Of a stretch of DNA of 64,000 nucleotides, positions 13,354 to 23,561 are shown one piece after another. Every line of letters starts with the position of its first letter. Positions within the stretch are counted from its first letter, which is position 1. The stretch is from positions 607,001 through 671,000 of the forward strand of contig CAJNDT010003557.1 in NCBI GenBank assembly GCA_905221615.1, in the 5' to 3' direction. The notes under the pieces are model-generated. The model was not told where the DNA came from, did not search any database, and worked only from the letters and a program-made list of their open reading frames with translations. Source of the DNA: Symbiodinium sp. CCMP2592 (taxonomy: Eukaryota; Sar; Dinophyceae; Suessiales; Symbiodiniaceae). The position numbers and the translations under genes were made by a program.

Positions 13354-13447
13354 AGGGGGGCTTAAGCCCCCCTTGAAGCCCCCCTTTAAGCCCCTTTAAA
13401 GCCCCCTTTAAAGGGGTCTCCCCTAAGGGGGTGAGCCGATACACCCC
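13334..13447. repeat. GC-rich palindromic short repeats
   Basis: Overlapping runs of CCCCTTTAAAGG type (AAGCCCCCCTT, CCCTTTAAAGCC, CCTAAGGGGG) in both orientations make a block that could fold into several alternative hairpins. It abuts the truncated USP fragment and may mark an insertion or breakage point. Confidence 0.6.
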
Positions 13448-13790
13448 TTTAGGATTACTCCTGTGGGAGTGTATGACCAGTTTGAGTCCCGTGGGATCTA
13501 AGGCAACGCCCAGCACACGGACAGCGATTGTTTTGTTCTGCTACGCAGAGAGAGCTTGTTGTCAAGTCGGTAAAACCACTTGAGCCCGAGCAGCGGACAT
13601 GTATACATGTGAGCATGCAGCCAAGCCATTGCTGTAAGTACCACCCCTTTAGAGGTTTAGGCAAACAAACAGACACTAATTTTCTTTTACTGGAAGCATG
13701 GCCGCGTGTTCACACATATACACTTGAAAGTGCTCACTAAACTCAAGACTAGCGGAGTATGGACTGATTGTAAAGGATGATATCTTAGAT

Positions 13791-13937
13791 GTGCACTAGC
13801 TCCTATATCCCTCCACCATCCCCAGAACACCTCCGGGACAATAGTGGTAGTAAGTAGTTAGCTTGTGAGCTAGCCGAGCGACGACCGAATAGGAGCAACG
13901 CACTCAGCTAGCACGGACGGACTTTTTAACTGGAGTG
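13791..13937. repeat. 147-bp direct repeat, copy 1
   Basis: It begins GTGCACTAGCTCC and ends CTTTTTAACTGGAGTG. It matches 14239-14385 almost perfectly, with two visible substitutions. Homology continues past the end with a 14-bp insertion in this copy before TTGCCTGGAGATCCGA. Spacing between copies is 448 bp. It could be a small terminal repeat of a non-autonomous element or a local duplication. Confidence 0.85.
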
Positions 13938-14238
13938 GCAACTATCCCAGGTTGCCTGGAGATCCGATAGCCTTCGGCTATCCATCCCCAGGGTGGGCAG
14001 GGTGGGTACTTCAAAATTACCCCCCCTGATGGGGGACTTTATCCAGAATGGCCACGGTCACACACACCTTCGTAGCCATTCCAAGTCACAGCTATCCTGT
14101 CTTCGCATGTCAGAGACAACTCTCCTGCGAGCGACGATAGCGAACGAAACTTCGTTTCTAGTGAAGCTACCTTCGATAGCTTCGAGTAATAGGTTAGCTA
14201 GCACACATAGTCGTAACTCGTTCCTCGTCACGAGGTAC

Positions 14239-14385
14239 GTGCACTAGCTCCTATATCCCTCCACCATCCCCAGAACACCTCCGGGACAATAGTGGTAGTG
14301 AGTAGTTAGCTTGCGAGCTAGCCGAGCGACGACCGAATAGGAGCAACGCACTCAGCTAGCACGGACGGACTTTTTAACTGGAGTG
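14239..14385. repeat. 147-bp direct repeat, copy 2
   Basis: This is the second copy of the repeat at 13791-13937, in the same orientation. It is followed by TTGCCTGGAGATCCGA, as in copy 1, but lacks 14 bp that precede that string there. Confidence 0.85.
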
Positions 14386-14749
14386 TTGCCTGGAGATCCG
14401 AAGCTTTCGGGTATCCATCCCCACGCATCGCCACTCAGGCTACCAGGGATCTAGCTTCCGGGCCTTACGGCTAACTTTGACACTCTATCCGGAGTCTCTC
14501 GCTTTGGTGTGCCTAGCTCCCTGTAGAAGCTATCTGCATGCGCGAGTAGCCGGCCAAGAACTCGCCACTGGAAGTTCTTACCCTTCAGATCTATTCTCTG
14601 ATCGGAGTCAAACTCCTTAAACTCTTCGGCCAAGGAGATGCAGCAGGAGCTAGGAAGGCTAGGCTTTGCGGCGATAGCACTGGACTGGCAGAGGCCCTTT
14701 CTCGGCCCTCTCCACGCCTGGTGCGCGGCTATCCAGGCGCAGGAAATCT

Positions 14750-15755
14750 CTATTCGGATCGTCTGCGGCCTCGGCGATTGCGACGCTGCGGTCTGGACAC
14801 GACCACAGTGTTTGCGTTTGGCGCGAACGGCACTGCCGTTGCGGCCTGGCTGCTAGCCAAAGAAACCTCGGAGTCTCCCGAGTTCTGATCACTGTCAGTG
14901 TCAATGACCTCAATGACAGGCTCCGCCGCTGGCGGTGCGACGCCGGCAGCTTCGGCGGAGGGTGGGCTGCCTGTTGTGGCAGAAACAGGCTTAGCAGGGG
15001 CGGCCGCTGGCGGCGGCAAGGGAGGGTCCGAGGCTGATGCCGACGCTGTCGGCAGAGCAGTGCTGGACGAGGCGGTATAGGGTCAGTACTGCCGCTGGCA
15101 GTCTTGTGAGTCTTTTTCTTTTTCTTCTCCGAAGGGAGAATCTTGACCCAGCCACCCTTGCCTTTGCCCTTACCCTCTGGGTGCCACTGGAAGCCGCTGG
15201 CTTCAACCTTAGCAGCCACGTGGCCCTCTAGGGCATCCACCCAATTAAGTCTCCACTGGAGCTTGGTTGTCTTCCTCCCCACTGGTCGAAAAGGGCGGTA
15301 TACGGCCAGCCAGGTGTGGCCGCTGGCCGCATAGGCACGTCGCGCTGCGACATAGTGTACCGGTGCATGGGATAGGTACTGCCTGAAGTGTCCGGTTGTT
15401 CCCCCTGCATCTGCGCAAAAGGGTAGAAGGGGGGCCAAACTTTGGATTCCCCTTCCCCTGCTCGATTGAGGGCTTCGTGGTCGTCGCTGACGACCGCGGG
15501 ATCTACCCGCATGGCGCAACTGAGGGCCCAGAGGAGATAACTGATCTCCTGTTGGGCCATTTCTTCACGCATAGCCTGCTCTAGCACGAATATCGGATTG
15601 CACTGCAAAAACCGAAGACAAGAGCGACACTGTCGCACGCGTTGCAGGCATTGTGGCGCTGCCAACTTGTTTTCCTGACCGTCCCTCCTAGGGTACGGCG
15701 CCTCTGGCGACTCAGCCGCATAAATGCGTGCTGCTTGGTCAACCATAACTGGCAC
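14750..15755 (-). pseudogene. Decayed minus-strand gag-like ORF
   Basis: Three consecutive minus-strand frames join into one plausible protein. Residues from 15755 include EEMAQQEISYLLWALSCAM and a Tyr/Pro-rich part. A second frame supplies TKLQWRLNWVDALEGHVA and a GKGKGKGGW basic patch. A third (about 15019-14750) gives an Ala/Pro tail ending in an acidic stretch and RRNRRGRRR. The composition suits a dinoflagellate retroelement gag or nucleic-acid-binding ORF. At least two frameshifts make it non-functional. On this strand it begins 75 bp after the left inverted repeat (15830-15994), so it may belong to a separate, oppositely oriented copy of the DIRS-like family. I see no zinc knuckle. Confidence 0.4.
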
Positions 15756-15829
15756 TGACAGTTATATCAAAGGGAGTGGAAGGTCGTCGCTGACGACCCC
15801 CACTGCTGCGGAGCACTACAAGATACTCT

Positions 15830-15994
15830 ATAAAAACTTTTGGATCACAGATCCAACTCCAAGCCGAAAGCTGCACGGCAAAGTTTGTCTAGTGTAACTC
15901 ACACACAAGTGAAAACACTGTTTTCCTTTTTCGACAAACTTTGTCTACACTTTCGGCGGAAAATAAAACCCATTCACGCACGCATGATGGATGC
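15830..15994. repeat. Left copy of a 165-bp inverted repeat (DIRS-like terminal repeat)
   Basis: The reverse complement matches 49654-49820 with very few differences (CTCCAAGCC here against the complement of GGCTTGAAG there, plus a 2-bp indel). It holds AAAAACTTTTGGATCACAG, AAACTTTGTCTACACTTTCG and GCACGCATGATGGATGC. Inverted terminal repeats flank DIRS elements, so this is the probable left end of the host element. It could instead belong to an oppositely oriented neighbouring copy, since a minus-strand ORF starts just beyond it. Confidence 0.75.
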
Positions 15995-17089
15995 ATAGCG
16001 TCTGCCCGGGCCAGGCACGGCACTAGTGGAGGGAGGGAAAGGCTTGTGGTCGGGATGTCCTCGATGCGAGGTAGGAGCCACCGCAGGCTATCTTGGGCTG
16101 CTTTGGTAAGTCTGATCTCCGGGCAGGTGGGGTCTGAGGCGGGTCCTGATGATTTAGGCTGAGGCGGTAGGTCGGCTTTGCAGTGCACAGGTCGGCTACC
16201 GACCTCGATAATGCGGGCTTTGAGGGGCAAGTTGACCCCTGGTATTAGCCTCAACAGAGTGCGCGGAAAACGCACGAGTCACTTATTTTCACACTTCTTT
16301 GAGCCTTGCAGTCGGTCACAAGTTGTTAGCGGGGCTGGCAGTTTCAGCCCGGCGAGGACCCCCAGAACAATGACTGGCGTAACCTCGGGTCAGCGACAGA
16401 CAGCAGGTACCTGGGCCTGCGTGCGCTAGTAGCGCACGCCAAGCGGGTCTCGCCGCACCTTCACGTCACAGACGTGCACGAATGGCCCTACTGGGCAACC
16501 CCAGACTCAGAGAGATGGGAGAAATACCCAGAGAGGCGTGGCAACCTCATGCGTTGCATGCCTTGCGCGCAGCAGGGCTGCATTTCTCAGGGCATGGCGA
16601 TTTGTGGACGGCACTGCTCAGTGGGCAGGAGCCCCCACAATCATCATGAATGCGAAAACTGCTATCGCGGGGGCCGGGGTCAGCGACCCAGAAACCGCGG
16701 CGTCAGGGGCAGCCGCCGTTAGGTGCTCAGAGCAGCGCGTCGCTGCTGGCCTCTCAGAGAGTCGCCCCCTGTTGGTGCAGCGCACCTCTTTTTGGTATAC
16801 GTACCGCCGACAGTTCGGTAGCCTCCACAGGGCTGGGCGTCTCCGAGGTAGTTGGAACGTCCCCCACAGAGGCGGGCCGACAGCATGCTTTCAATGGCGG
16901 CAAAAGATCGCCGCTAGTGTGCTTCAGTCGTGTGTCACGCGAGCCTGGTAGGTCTCTCCAGCTGTGTCAGCTCTTTCCACCGTGTCGGTTCTCAAGCAGT
17001 GCTTTCTTTCCGCAGCCTTTTCAGCTAGTAAGTCCTCCCGTGCCCAAAACTCCCCCACTTTTAGCGGAAGCCTCATTCTGCCATCAGAG
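15995..17089. other. Leader-like region of the DIRS-like element, no gene recognised
   Basis: Only short, mutually conflicting frames are found on both strands. Some share residues because the inverted repeat itself is open in one frame. It may hold leader or decayed ORF sequence before the ATG at 17090. Confidence 0.4.
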
Positions 17090-18194
17090 ATGGCAAATCC
17101 TTCCAATGAGCAGCTGCTGCAGGCGCTCAGCGCAGTGCCGGAGGCCCAGAGGGCCGCCGCCCTCTACGAAGCAGCCGTCTCCCTATCAGAGATAGGGGAC
17201 GTGGTGGTGAACGCGGCAGAGGCAGCGGAACTCGCCCGTTTAACCGGACGAAGCCCGCCAGCGGCGGCACAGAAGCCAACGCAGTTGCGCTACAGCGAGT
17301 TTTGCTCGGCTACGAGCCCCCAGTGTTGCCGGCCAACACCGAGCCGCCAGTGGCGGCTCGTGGTGTTTCTTCCGACGGCCACCGCAGCGCGGCAGCCAGT
17401 TTGTCTGTGGCGACGACTGCAGCGCAGGCCTCGCACCACCGCTCACCGACCAGTCCCGCTGAGGAAGCGGGGACTGGCGTCAAGGAAGAACCGCTTCCAG
17501 CGGAAGCTCCTCTGGCAGCGCCGGACGATGTGGACGTGGAGGAGCCCAGCGGGCGGCGGGATGAAGATGAAGATGACCGCGGCTCCCGCTCGGAAGAGTC
17601 GGAGTCAGAGAGCGACTCCCCGCCGCCGCCAGCGCAGCGGCCTCTCCTCTCGAGGGCAAAGTTGCCCGCAAGCCTCGAGCCCGGCAGTACCGGCTGCCGC
17701 GAAGACCCAAGCGCCAGCGGCGCCTGCCGCTACAGCTGCTCCACGCCATCTCAAGCGGTTCCCCCACCCCAGTGGCACGTCGTGGGAGAGCTCTCGTCCG
17801 TGTCCCAGCAAGCCCCGAGCAACAACCTTGCGCCGTCGCAGGCACCTGGGCCAGCGGCCCGGAAACAGATGAGCACTCTGATCAAGATGATCACGAGGAA
17901 CAGCCGCCAGAGGCGGAGCTGAAGCGTGTCTTCACATGTTCAGTCTACGACAACATGCAGATGAACATCTGGAATAATTCTTCGTTAGAGTTCGTGTGCA
18001 GTGCATGCGGCGAGCTTTACGCTTTCAAGGCAGTAGTGCATGCCTACGAACAGCCCAGCACCAGTGGCACGGTGGGGCAATTTACTTACGACCGCCGCAG
18101 TAAGGCCTGGCAGTGTCCAGAATGCGGCCTGATGCAAGCACTACTCCTGCCCAGACACTGTCCCGCGGACACCCTTTTGTACATGAGTCAGTGA
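17090..18194 (+). pseudogene. DIRS-like ORF with acidic linker and C-terminal CxxC zinc site
   Basis: It starts at ATG 17090 with a helical Ala-rich domain (NEQLLQALSAVPEAQRAAAL). It shifts frame near 17275 into EANAVALQRVLLGYEPP and then a Ser/Glu/Asp-rich linker (EDEDDRGSRSEESESESD). It shifts again near 17830 into HSDQDDHEEQPPEAELKRVF. A compact C-terminal domain follows, with FVCSACGELYAFKAVV and AWQCPECGLMQ, that is two CxxC pairs able to hold a zinc ion. The stop is at 18194. I do not know this protein's function. Its position before a tyrosine-recombinase remnant suggests an accessory or gag-like ORF of a tyrosine-recombinase retroelement. Two frameshifts make this copy inactive. Confidence 0.5.
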
Positions 18195-18720
18195 GTGTGA
18201 ATGAGTGATGCGACGAACGGCCCAAGCTCGAGTACAAGGACGAGCGCCGCCCTATTAGGGGGCACCCGAGTCCCTTCGGTTGACCTTGGAGCACGAGGCA
18301 GCCGAAACCAGCGGTCCCCCGCGACAATGAACGCTGGCGTCTCTACAGGCCACGGTAGTTCCGCACTTAAGGTGTGATCGCCGCGATAGCGCTGTTTTTC
18401 AAGTCACGGCGTTGGTCAAAGCCTGGCCAGACGCCTTCGAGATCGTCTCACAGTGTGCCGACGACGGTCGCGTCGACCTGGACAAGCTCGACTTCAGCAA
18501 GGCAGCGCTTAGCTCAAGGCTACCAACACAGTCGTGCGCCGCCTTAACTCTCTCAGCAATTCGTCCAGTGGACAAACATGCAATCCCCATTGGTGGAGCC
18601 CTTCCCAGTGTCTGGAGCGCGCCACTTGGCGCTGCATCCAGTGGATGATACGCAATGGGACTCTAGCTTGATTCAGGGCCCCTGCCCTTAAGGCCTCAGA
18701 GGTGGCCACTCTGTGGCGGG
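18195..18720. other. No clear gene between DIRS-like ORFs
   Basis: Short frames are open on both strands and none is recognisable. It may contain the eroded N-terminal part of the tyrosine recombinase that becomes visible after 18720. Confidence 0.35.
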
Positions 18721-19025
18721 TTGTTTCTTTCTCCGTCGAGCTCCCAGAGGACCCCTGTGCCACAGTGTGGATGCAGGCGAGTGTGCAGCTCCAGCGGAGA
18801 AATCCCGCTCGGGTCAGTGATCCCTGCCTTTACATCAGATGGTGATCTAGCCGATCGCCCGATGAACTCTCAAGAAATAACGTCCTGGCTACGCAGCGCG
18901 TTGTCCAACGCCCGATGCGAAGGCGTAGAGCGCCTCAGCAGTCAAGGACGTGCCTCACCTGGGCCTCGCAAGCCCGCGTAAACCTGGACCTGCACAGACT
19001 CCTCGCCCACCACGTGCACGATAGT
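18721..19025 (+). pseudogene. Tyrosine recombinase remnant (DIRS-type)
   Basis: One frame gives VIPAFTSDGDLADRPMNSQEITSWLRSAL. After a shift near 18935, the next gives LTWASQARVNLDLHRLLAHHVHD. That resembles the segment of dinoflagellate DIRS-type recombinases in which LSWAAK-x-G-like residues precede the (G/A)-H-H of the catalytic R-H-R-Y set. Such enzymes integrate the circular DNA of DIRS elements without a target duplication. The catalytic tyrosine and first arginine were not located, and the frame is broken, so this is a remnant. Confidence 0.5.
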
Positions 19026-19504
19026 GCTCGGCAGCGACCGCAGAGAAGCCTCTTGGCGTTCCCACCGCGGCTCGCGTACAGCTTGCCACTGGCAAGATGA
19101 CACCACGAAGAGGCCCATTCTGGGAGAGTGCACTGCACCTCCCGTTGAAGGCGAGGGTTCTCCTCGACCTCGGGCTCGGCGACGAACTCGTCTTCTCGGT
19201 CAGTGTCACTGGCGTCTTCCGTGTCGCTGAGCTCCTGTTGTTGCGAGACCTTTAGGGCTTCCACCCCCACTGGGGGTGCTGAGCCCGAGAAGGTTTTCCT
19301 GTGAGAAGCCTTGCTAAGGTTCTCTCGCCTGAGGTTAAACTGACTGCTAGGCAGCGCGAACTGTTTTCCGAGGGGCTGGTCGGGAAGAAAGTCGCCATCT
19401 CTGATGGCGACAAGAACCTCTGCCTCGTGCCAGGCCGACCGCACTGCAAGACTTGCTGGAGCAGCAAGTCTTTCGATGCAGAGTGAAAAAGAGTGCGAGA
19501 GCAT
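18935..19504 (-). pseudogene. Minus-strand frame with acidic linker, uncertain
   Basis: A 189-codon frame contains AWHEAEVLVAIRDGDFLPDQP (reminiscent of the region after the recombinase domain in these elements). Next come an acidic Ser/Asp/Glu linker (SDTEDASDTDREDEFVAEPE) and SGKLYASRGGNAKRLLCGRC. It overlaps the recombinase-like plus-strand segment at 18960-19020, so the two cannot both be ancestral coding strands over that overlap. Either a small inversion joined two element pieces here or one resemblance is accidental. Confidence 0.3.
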
Positions 19505-19545
19505 CAGCCTGTCCTAGTAGGGTCTTGCAGTCTGCACAGTGTTCG

Positions 19546-19662
<117 letters not shown>

Positions 19663-19690
19663 TTTTCACCTTTATCTGCCCTGCAGGACG

Positions 19691-20004
19691 ATGGCGAACC
19701 TCGTCGACAGTGTCGCGGAATTTTCGAGCAAAGCTCAACAACTCCTAGGAGACGCCGAGTCGGCGAAGCTCCGGCAGACATCCGCACCTTCGGAACGTTA
19801 GCGTACAGCGTCGCTGACCAACCAGACCGCATCAGCGATGCGAAGTTTGAAGAACTTCTTAGGAAGGTCTTCTCGGCGGCAGAGCCGTCTCTGGGCACAA
19901 AGGCCGCAGCGCGGCGCCTGGCCTTCGAAAGCCTGACCTTCAGCATCCAGGATCTGAAGATGAGAGTTGAGGGTGACAGCGTCACCCCCAAGAGCTTGCC
20001 CATG
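19691..20004 (+). pseudogene. Host retroelement gag, N-terminal part, cut by the TIR transposon
   Basis: ATG 19691 opens MANLVDSVAEFSSKAQQLL. A single-base shift near 19770 moves to the frame of RTFGTLAYSVADQPD, ISDAKFEELLRKVF and LAFESLTFSIQDLKM, up to LPM at 20004. The same reading frame resumes at 33547 (HEREERRAAQ), on the far side of the 13,540-bp transposon plus a 2-bp duplication, and the total inserted length (13,542) is divisible by three. The pattern of an N-terminal helical domain, a long middle domain and a C-terminal zinc-finger cluster is that of a dinoflagellate gag-like protein which precedes a methyltransferase-RT polyprotein. Confidence 0.75.
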
Positions 20005-20055
20005 CCTCTAAGATCAGGTTAGGCTATTTTGGGACATATATCCTATTTGGCAAAA
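20005..20055 (+). repeat. Left terminal inverted repeat (51 bp)
   Basis: It is identical to the reverse complement of 33494-33544. It begins CCTCTAAGATCAGGTTAGGC and ends in TTTGGCAAAA, after which the two ends diverge. It is preceded by the TG duplication at 20003-20004. Confidence 0.95.
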
Positions 20056-20165
20056 ATAACCTATATAGGTTATTTATATAAATAAACTATAGGTTATTCT
20101 TCCGGTTATTCTATAGGTTATTTTATAGGTTATATCTGAAATAGCCTATTTCCTACTGTAGAATA
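20056..20165. repeat. Left AT-rich subterminal repeats
   Basis: TAGGTTATTT, ATAACCTATA and AAATAGCCTA type motifs repeat in both orientations directly inside the left TIR. A similar set (AATAGTCTATTT, TATAACCTG) lies inside the right TIR. Clustered subterminal motifs usually serve as transposase binding sites, which I infer here. Confidence 0.6.
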
Positions 20166-20169
20166 TAGC

Positions 20170-20765
20170 TTAGAAATTGCTTACTGTGTTTGTCAAACTA
20201 GCATCCAGTTTGATAGATTTTTGCATAGAACATTGAAATTGACATATTTTTCTAAGTGGCAGACCTTTGCTTGTGGTTGAAGGAATGTTTTTAGGGAACT
20301 CAGAAACAACTGCAAGAGAGGCCTCGACCGCTTGTTTGCGAAAGAATACATGGAAGCTTTGGAGCAAATTCCAGCCGTCTTTGAACAATCCAAGATCCCA
20401 CAGCAGGCAGGAAACGACAACAGCATCGATCTTTTTAAGCTCTTCCTGGGAAGATTTCTCCAGTGTCCTGTGTTGTGCAACCGGAACGATGGTTGGCAGC
20501 AAGAAGTGTTTGCGATGCGAATTATATAGACCGTACGGGTTCGGTGCTTCAGGATCCATCTCTTTCGCAGTGATTTTCTCAGAAAAGCACAGCGACATCG
20601 ACTGTTCACCAGCTTCGACCGGGTTTGCTGTACACAGTCGTCGGGATCCCACCAATCATCGCACGAGTCATAGTCAGAGGCATCACTGGTTGTTTTGGGC
20701 TCTGGACTCTTCCAATCCTCCCAACAATCTTCGCTCTCGTAGATCCACCCATAGTACCACGGCAT
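20170..20765 (-). CDS. Small minus-strand cargo ORF, frameshifted or spliced
   Basis: The minus frame from 20765 starts MPWYYGWIYESEDCWEDW, followed by an acidic, Trp-rich segment ending near DDWWDPDD. A second minus frame overlaps it and continues as PEAPNPYGLYNSHRKHFLLP, then ELKKIDAVVVSCLLWDLGLF and a stop at 20170. The best single reading switches frame between about 20640 and 20600, by a short intron or a one-base lesion. I recognise no family. It is the only cargo ORF pointing towards the left TIR. Confidence 0.35.
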
Positions 20766-20797
20766 GGTGCAGGGACTCCGGATCGGCCCAGTTTTGC

Positions 20798-20852
20798 AAC
20801 CCTAAACCCTACAAACCCTAAACCCCTAAACCCTAAACCTTATAAACCCTAA
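20798..20852. repeat. Telomere-type CCCTAAA repeats (interstitial)
   Basis: Eight to nine near-consecutive CCCTAAA units (with ACAAACCCTA and CTTATAAACC variants) lie between the minus-strand ORF and the first plus-strand cargo gene. CCCTAAA is the complement of the TTTAGGG telomere type. It is a short interstitial copy inside the transposon. Confidence 0.85.
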
Positions 20853-20991
20853 GTTTAGAGGGGTAGCATAGAGCAGGCTTGAGGTTTTGCTTTGCACTTC
20901 CACAGTCGAGATGTTGGAAAGAAAAACGCATGCAAAGGTTTCTAGGTAGCAGAAAAAGAAAAAAAGCAGCATTTTGCTGCTGAACTCTGCC

Positions 20992-22104
20992 ATGGCTGCC
21001 ATGGATACCCGTCTGAAGTGCGACCCCCTGATAGCTGTGGGGGACCTGCAGAGGTGCTTCAGGGAGCAAGTCCGACGGGCTGACCTTTGGCACACGGTGC
21101 AATGTCCCCGTGGGGCTCAATGGTCATGGAAGACAGCCATCAATGTCGAATGGCTTTACCAGAGCCGCTACTTGCTACAGGACCTGCTTGGGGTCGCTCC
21201 GAATGCCGTTCTCCCGAGTGTCAAACTCCGAGCTGCAGTTCGCCGATGCCTCGAGACCCCGGAGCTGAGGATGTCCAAACACGGCATGGACGTGGAAACT
21301 TACACGGATGGCATCGACCAGAGGGTCCGTGTCCTGATGTCGCAACTTCGGGACTTGAAGAAGGACGATAAGTATTTCCCGGCAATGAGGAAAGCCAGCT
21401 TGGAGGAAAGGGAAGGTCTGGACAAGTTGCTGACCTTCTTGCAGGACCCTGCAAGTGCGAAAACGGCTCAGAAAGCCGAGGCAAGCCAACCTTCGACTTC
21501 CTCAGCTTCTGCCTCCACGGCTTTGGTACTGTGGCAGCCGCCAAAGGACCAGGCAGCAGGCAGCTCGGTCTTCAGTAGAATCCTCGCGAAAAAGGGCAGC
21601 GAGGAATCTGAGTTTCGAGCAGACCCGCCTAAAGCTTCGCCGAGCAAAAGGCTTCGAGCTTCGCAGCCTTTTCGTGTGCGAGCTCTTTGTTCTCCTCGGA
21701 AGAACCAGGCTTCGCCTCGGAAGCAGGCTTCGCCTCGGGAGGCGGCCTTGTCCGACGTGCTGGACAGTGAGGCGGCGAAGGCCGTAGATGAAGCTTTGGT
21801 GTCTTCGCCTACGAAGAAGAGGGCCTTCAAGAAACCAGCTGCTGCTTTCAAGAAACCAGCTGCTGCTACAAAGAAAAAGACCAAAAAAGCGCCGAAAACG
21901 GAGGAGGCTGCCACCGAGGAGGGAGAGAAAAAGAAGTTTAAAACTACCTTCAAGCACAGAAAAACGAGCCAGGCCTACCACCGGGAAAAGTGCCTTCAAG
22001 AGCGACTGGGCTTGTCTCCGCAGTCAGCGAAAAAGAAAGCCAGAGAGAAGATGCGGGAAGTGGCCGCCCTCATCGATTCTGGCAAGCTCGTCGAGACTGA
22101 CTGA
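20992..22104 (+). CDS. Basic Lys/Ala/Pro-rich nucleic-acid-binding-like protein (371 aa)
   Basis: The start chosen is ATG 20992 (MAAMDTRLKC), 41 bp after a CTAGGTAGCA motif at 20942. Residues 1-140 form a compact mixed region with many Arg and Trp (DLWHTVQCPRGAQWSWKTAI, VRVLMSQLRDLKKDDKYFP). The middle is disordered, Ser/Ala/Pro-rich with SPRKQASPRE-type repeats. Next come FKKPAAAFKKPAAATKKK repeats like histone H1 tails. A C-terminal helix follows (AYHREKCLQERLGLSPQSAKKKAREKM), a pattern I recall from several uncharacterised dinoflagellate proteins. I infer DNA or RNA binding, perhaps in the nucleus. The role for the transposon is unknown and no catalytic motif is seen. It is an intact single-exon frame. 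Confidence 0.7.
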   Translation: MAAMDTRLKCDPLIAVGDLQRCFREQVRRADLWHTVQCPRGAQWSWKTAINVEWLYQSRYLLQDLLGVAPNAVLPSVKLRAAVRRCLETPELRMSKHGMDVETYTDGIDQRVRVLMSQLRDLKKDDKYFPAMRKASLEEREGLDKLLTFLQDPASAKTAQKAEASQPSTSSASASTALVLWQPPKDQAAGSSVFSRILAKKGSEESEFRADPPKASPSKRLRASQPFRVRALCSPRKNQASPRKQASPREAALSDVLDSEAAKAVDEALVSSPTKKRAFKKPAAAFKKPAAATKKKTKKAPKTEEAATEEGEKKKFKTTFKHRKTSQAYHREKCLQERLGLSPQSAKKKAREKMREVAALIDSGKLVETD

Positions 22105-22449
22105 AACCTCTGGGTGGCGAGGAAAAAAATAGAAGTCTTTTTGGCGGGCAGGATTAATTGTTCGGGTTTTCCCAAAAGCTCAGGGTTCTTAGTTTTTCTT
22201 CACACTTGTGGTTTGGCAATAGATGTTCTGATATAGCATGAAACACCAAAAAAGTAGCACAGCGACGTGTAATGGAGATAGTTTTTACTTGAAATCTAGC
22301 GAAGGCACACAAGAAGCACCTCTATAAGTCACATATAATACACCTGATTGGCAGGCTCGGTTGCTACATATAGTCCCTAGGATTTAGGAGGCAGCTTTAA
22401 AAAAGGCGCCGAATCCGATTATGCAGCAGGCCCCAGCGGTTCCAAAATG

Positions 22450-22955
22450 TAGGATCTCTATGTAGCACAAAATCTAAGTACCAGCTTTTTGTCGACGTCC
22501 CAATCCATGTCGGTAGCAAAAACTTAAGTAACAGCTCTATCTAGGTCAGAATCCATTTATGTAGCCATATAAATCTAAGTAGCAGCTTTATCTAGCCCAC
22601 CAACCATCTAGGAAGCCAAAATCCAAGTAACAGCTTTATCTAGGTCGTAATCCATTTAGGTAGCAAAATTCTAAGTAGCAGCTTTTTCTAGGTCGCAATG
22701 CTTTTGCTAGGTCGCAATCCATCTAGGTAGCAAAAATCTAAGTAGCAGTTTTTTCTAGGTCGCAATGCTTGTGCTAGGTCGCAATCCATCTAGGTAGCAT
22801 AAATCTAAGTAGCAGCTTTTTCTAGGTCGCAATGCTTTTGCTAGGTCGCAATCCATCTAGGTAGCAAAAATCTAAGTAACAGCTTTTATTCTAGGTCGCA
22901 ATCCATCTCGAAATTTAACTTACATCTTTTAGGTCGCAATCCATTTAGGCAGCAC
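22450..22955. repeat. CTARGTMRCA motif array 1
   Basis: About 25 copies of a decamer with variants CTAGGTAGCA, CTAAGTAGCA, CTAGGTCGCA and CTAAGTAACA lie 15-19 bp apart. They are joined by AT-rich spacers (AAAAAT, GCTTTTT, ATCCAT). Groups of four decamers form a higher-order unit of about 65-70 bp repeated at least three times. All lie in the same orientation, on the strand of the cargo genes. Confidence 0.85.
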
Positions 22956-23353
22956 AAAGGCGCTAGGAAGCAAGCCAGGTTTTCCCCTAACCTGAAGCCC
23001 TTCTGCAGCCCAGAGCCCGAAGAACTTTTCGGCCGTCGCTCGCTCCGATGGCTCGCAGGAGGAGAACCCAGAGAGGAGAGAGGCACAGCAGCCACGACAG
23101 AGACCTCACAAAACTGAAGCAGGGCAAACACAGCACTCGGTAGAAAGAGCACACTGCAGACACTAGCACACAGGGACCCCTGATTTAGGGTTTAAGGTTG
23201 AAGGTTCTAGGTTTCTTCTCACAGAAGCACCACACACACAGTAGTCTCCACTCAGCGGTTCTCCTTCCCCCGACAGGCCAAACACGTGGCCGCTGTGTAG
23301 GACCAGCACACAGGCACACTTGCAGCCACTTTCCAACAGACGGACAAGCAGAG

Positions 23354-23500
23354 GCACACACACACACAGACACACTGAGACACACACGGAAACACCGACA
23401 GAAACACAGACACAGACACACGGACAACTGCAGACACAAACACACACACACACACACACACACACTTACTTGCTTAGTTACACACACACACACACTAACT
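23354..23500. repeat. (CA)n-rich microsatellite
   Basis: CACACACAGACACA-type sequence runs for about 150 bp with a purer CA core at about 23438-23465, followed by ACACACACAC again at 23480-23495. Confidence 0.9.
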
Positions 23501-23561
23501 AACTAGGCCAAAGTTCTAAGTAGCATGCTTCTCTAGGTAGCATCTCACGAGAGCCATAGCC

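Larger units (their letters stand above)
13448..14640. other. No gene; carries a direct repeat
   Basis: No coding signal was recognised. The stretch holds two copies of a 147-bp direct repeat listed separately, and GCTAGC-containing short inverted motifs around them. Confidence 0.5.
22105..23561. promoter_or_regulatory. Intergenic spacer with CTARGTMRCA array
   Basis: After the stop, T-rich sequence leads into a motif array (densest at 22450-22955). A short GC-rich stretch (23020-23100), a fragment of TTTAGGG type at about 23186, a CA microsatellite (23354-23500) and two more motif copies (CTAAGTAGCA at 23516, CTAGGTAGCA at about 23532) follow, just before the next ATG. No gene was recognised. 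Confidence 0.5.

Noticed and set aside
23163..23506. Cys-Val and His-Thr repeat frames
   Set aside because: Products of the CA microsatellite in different frames.
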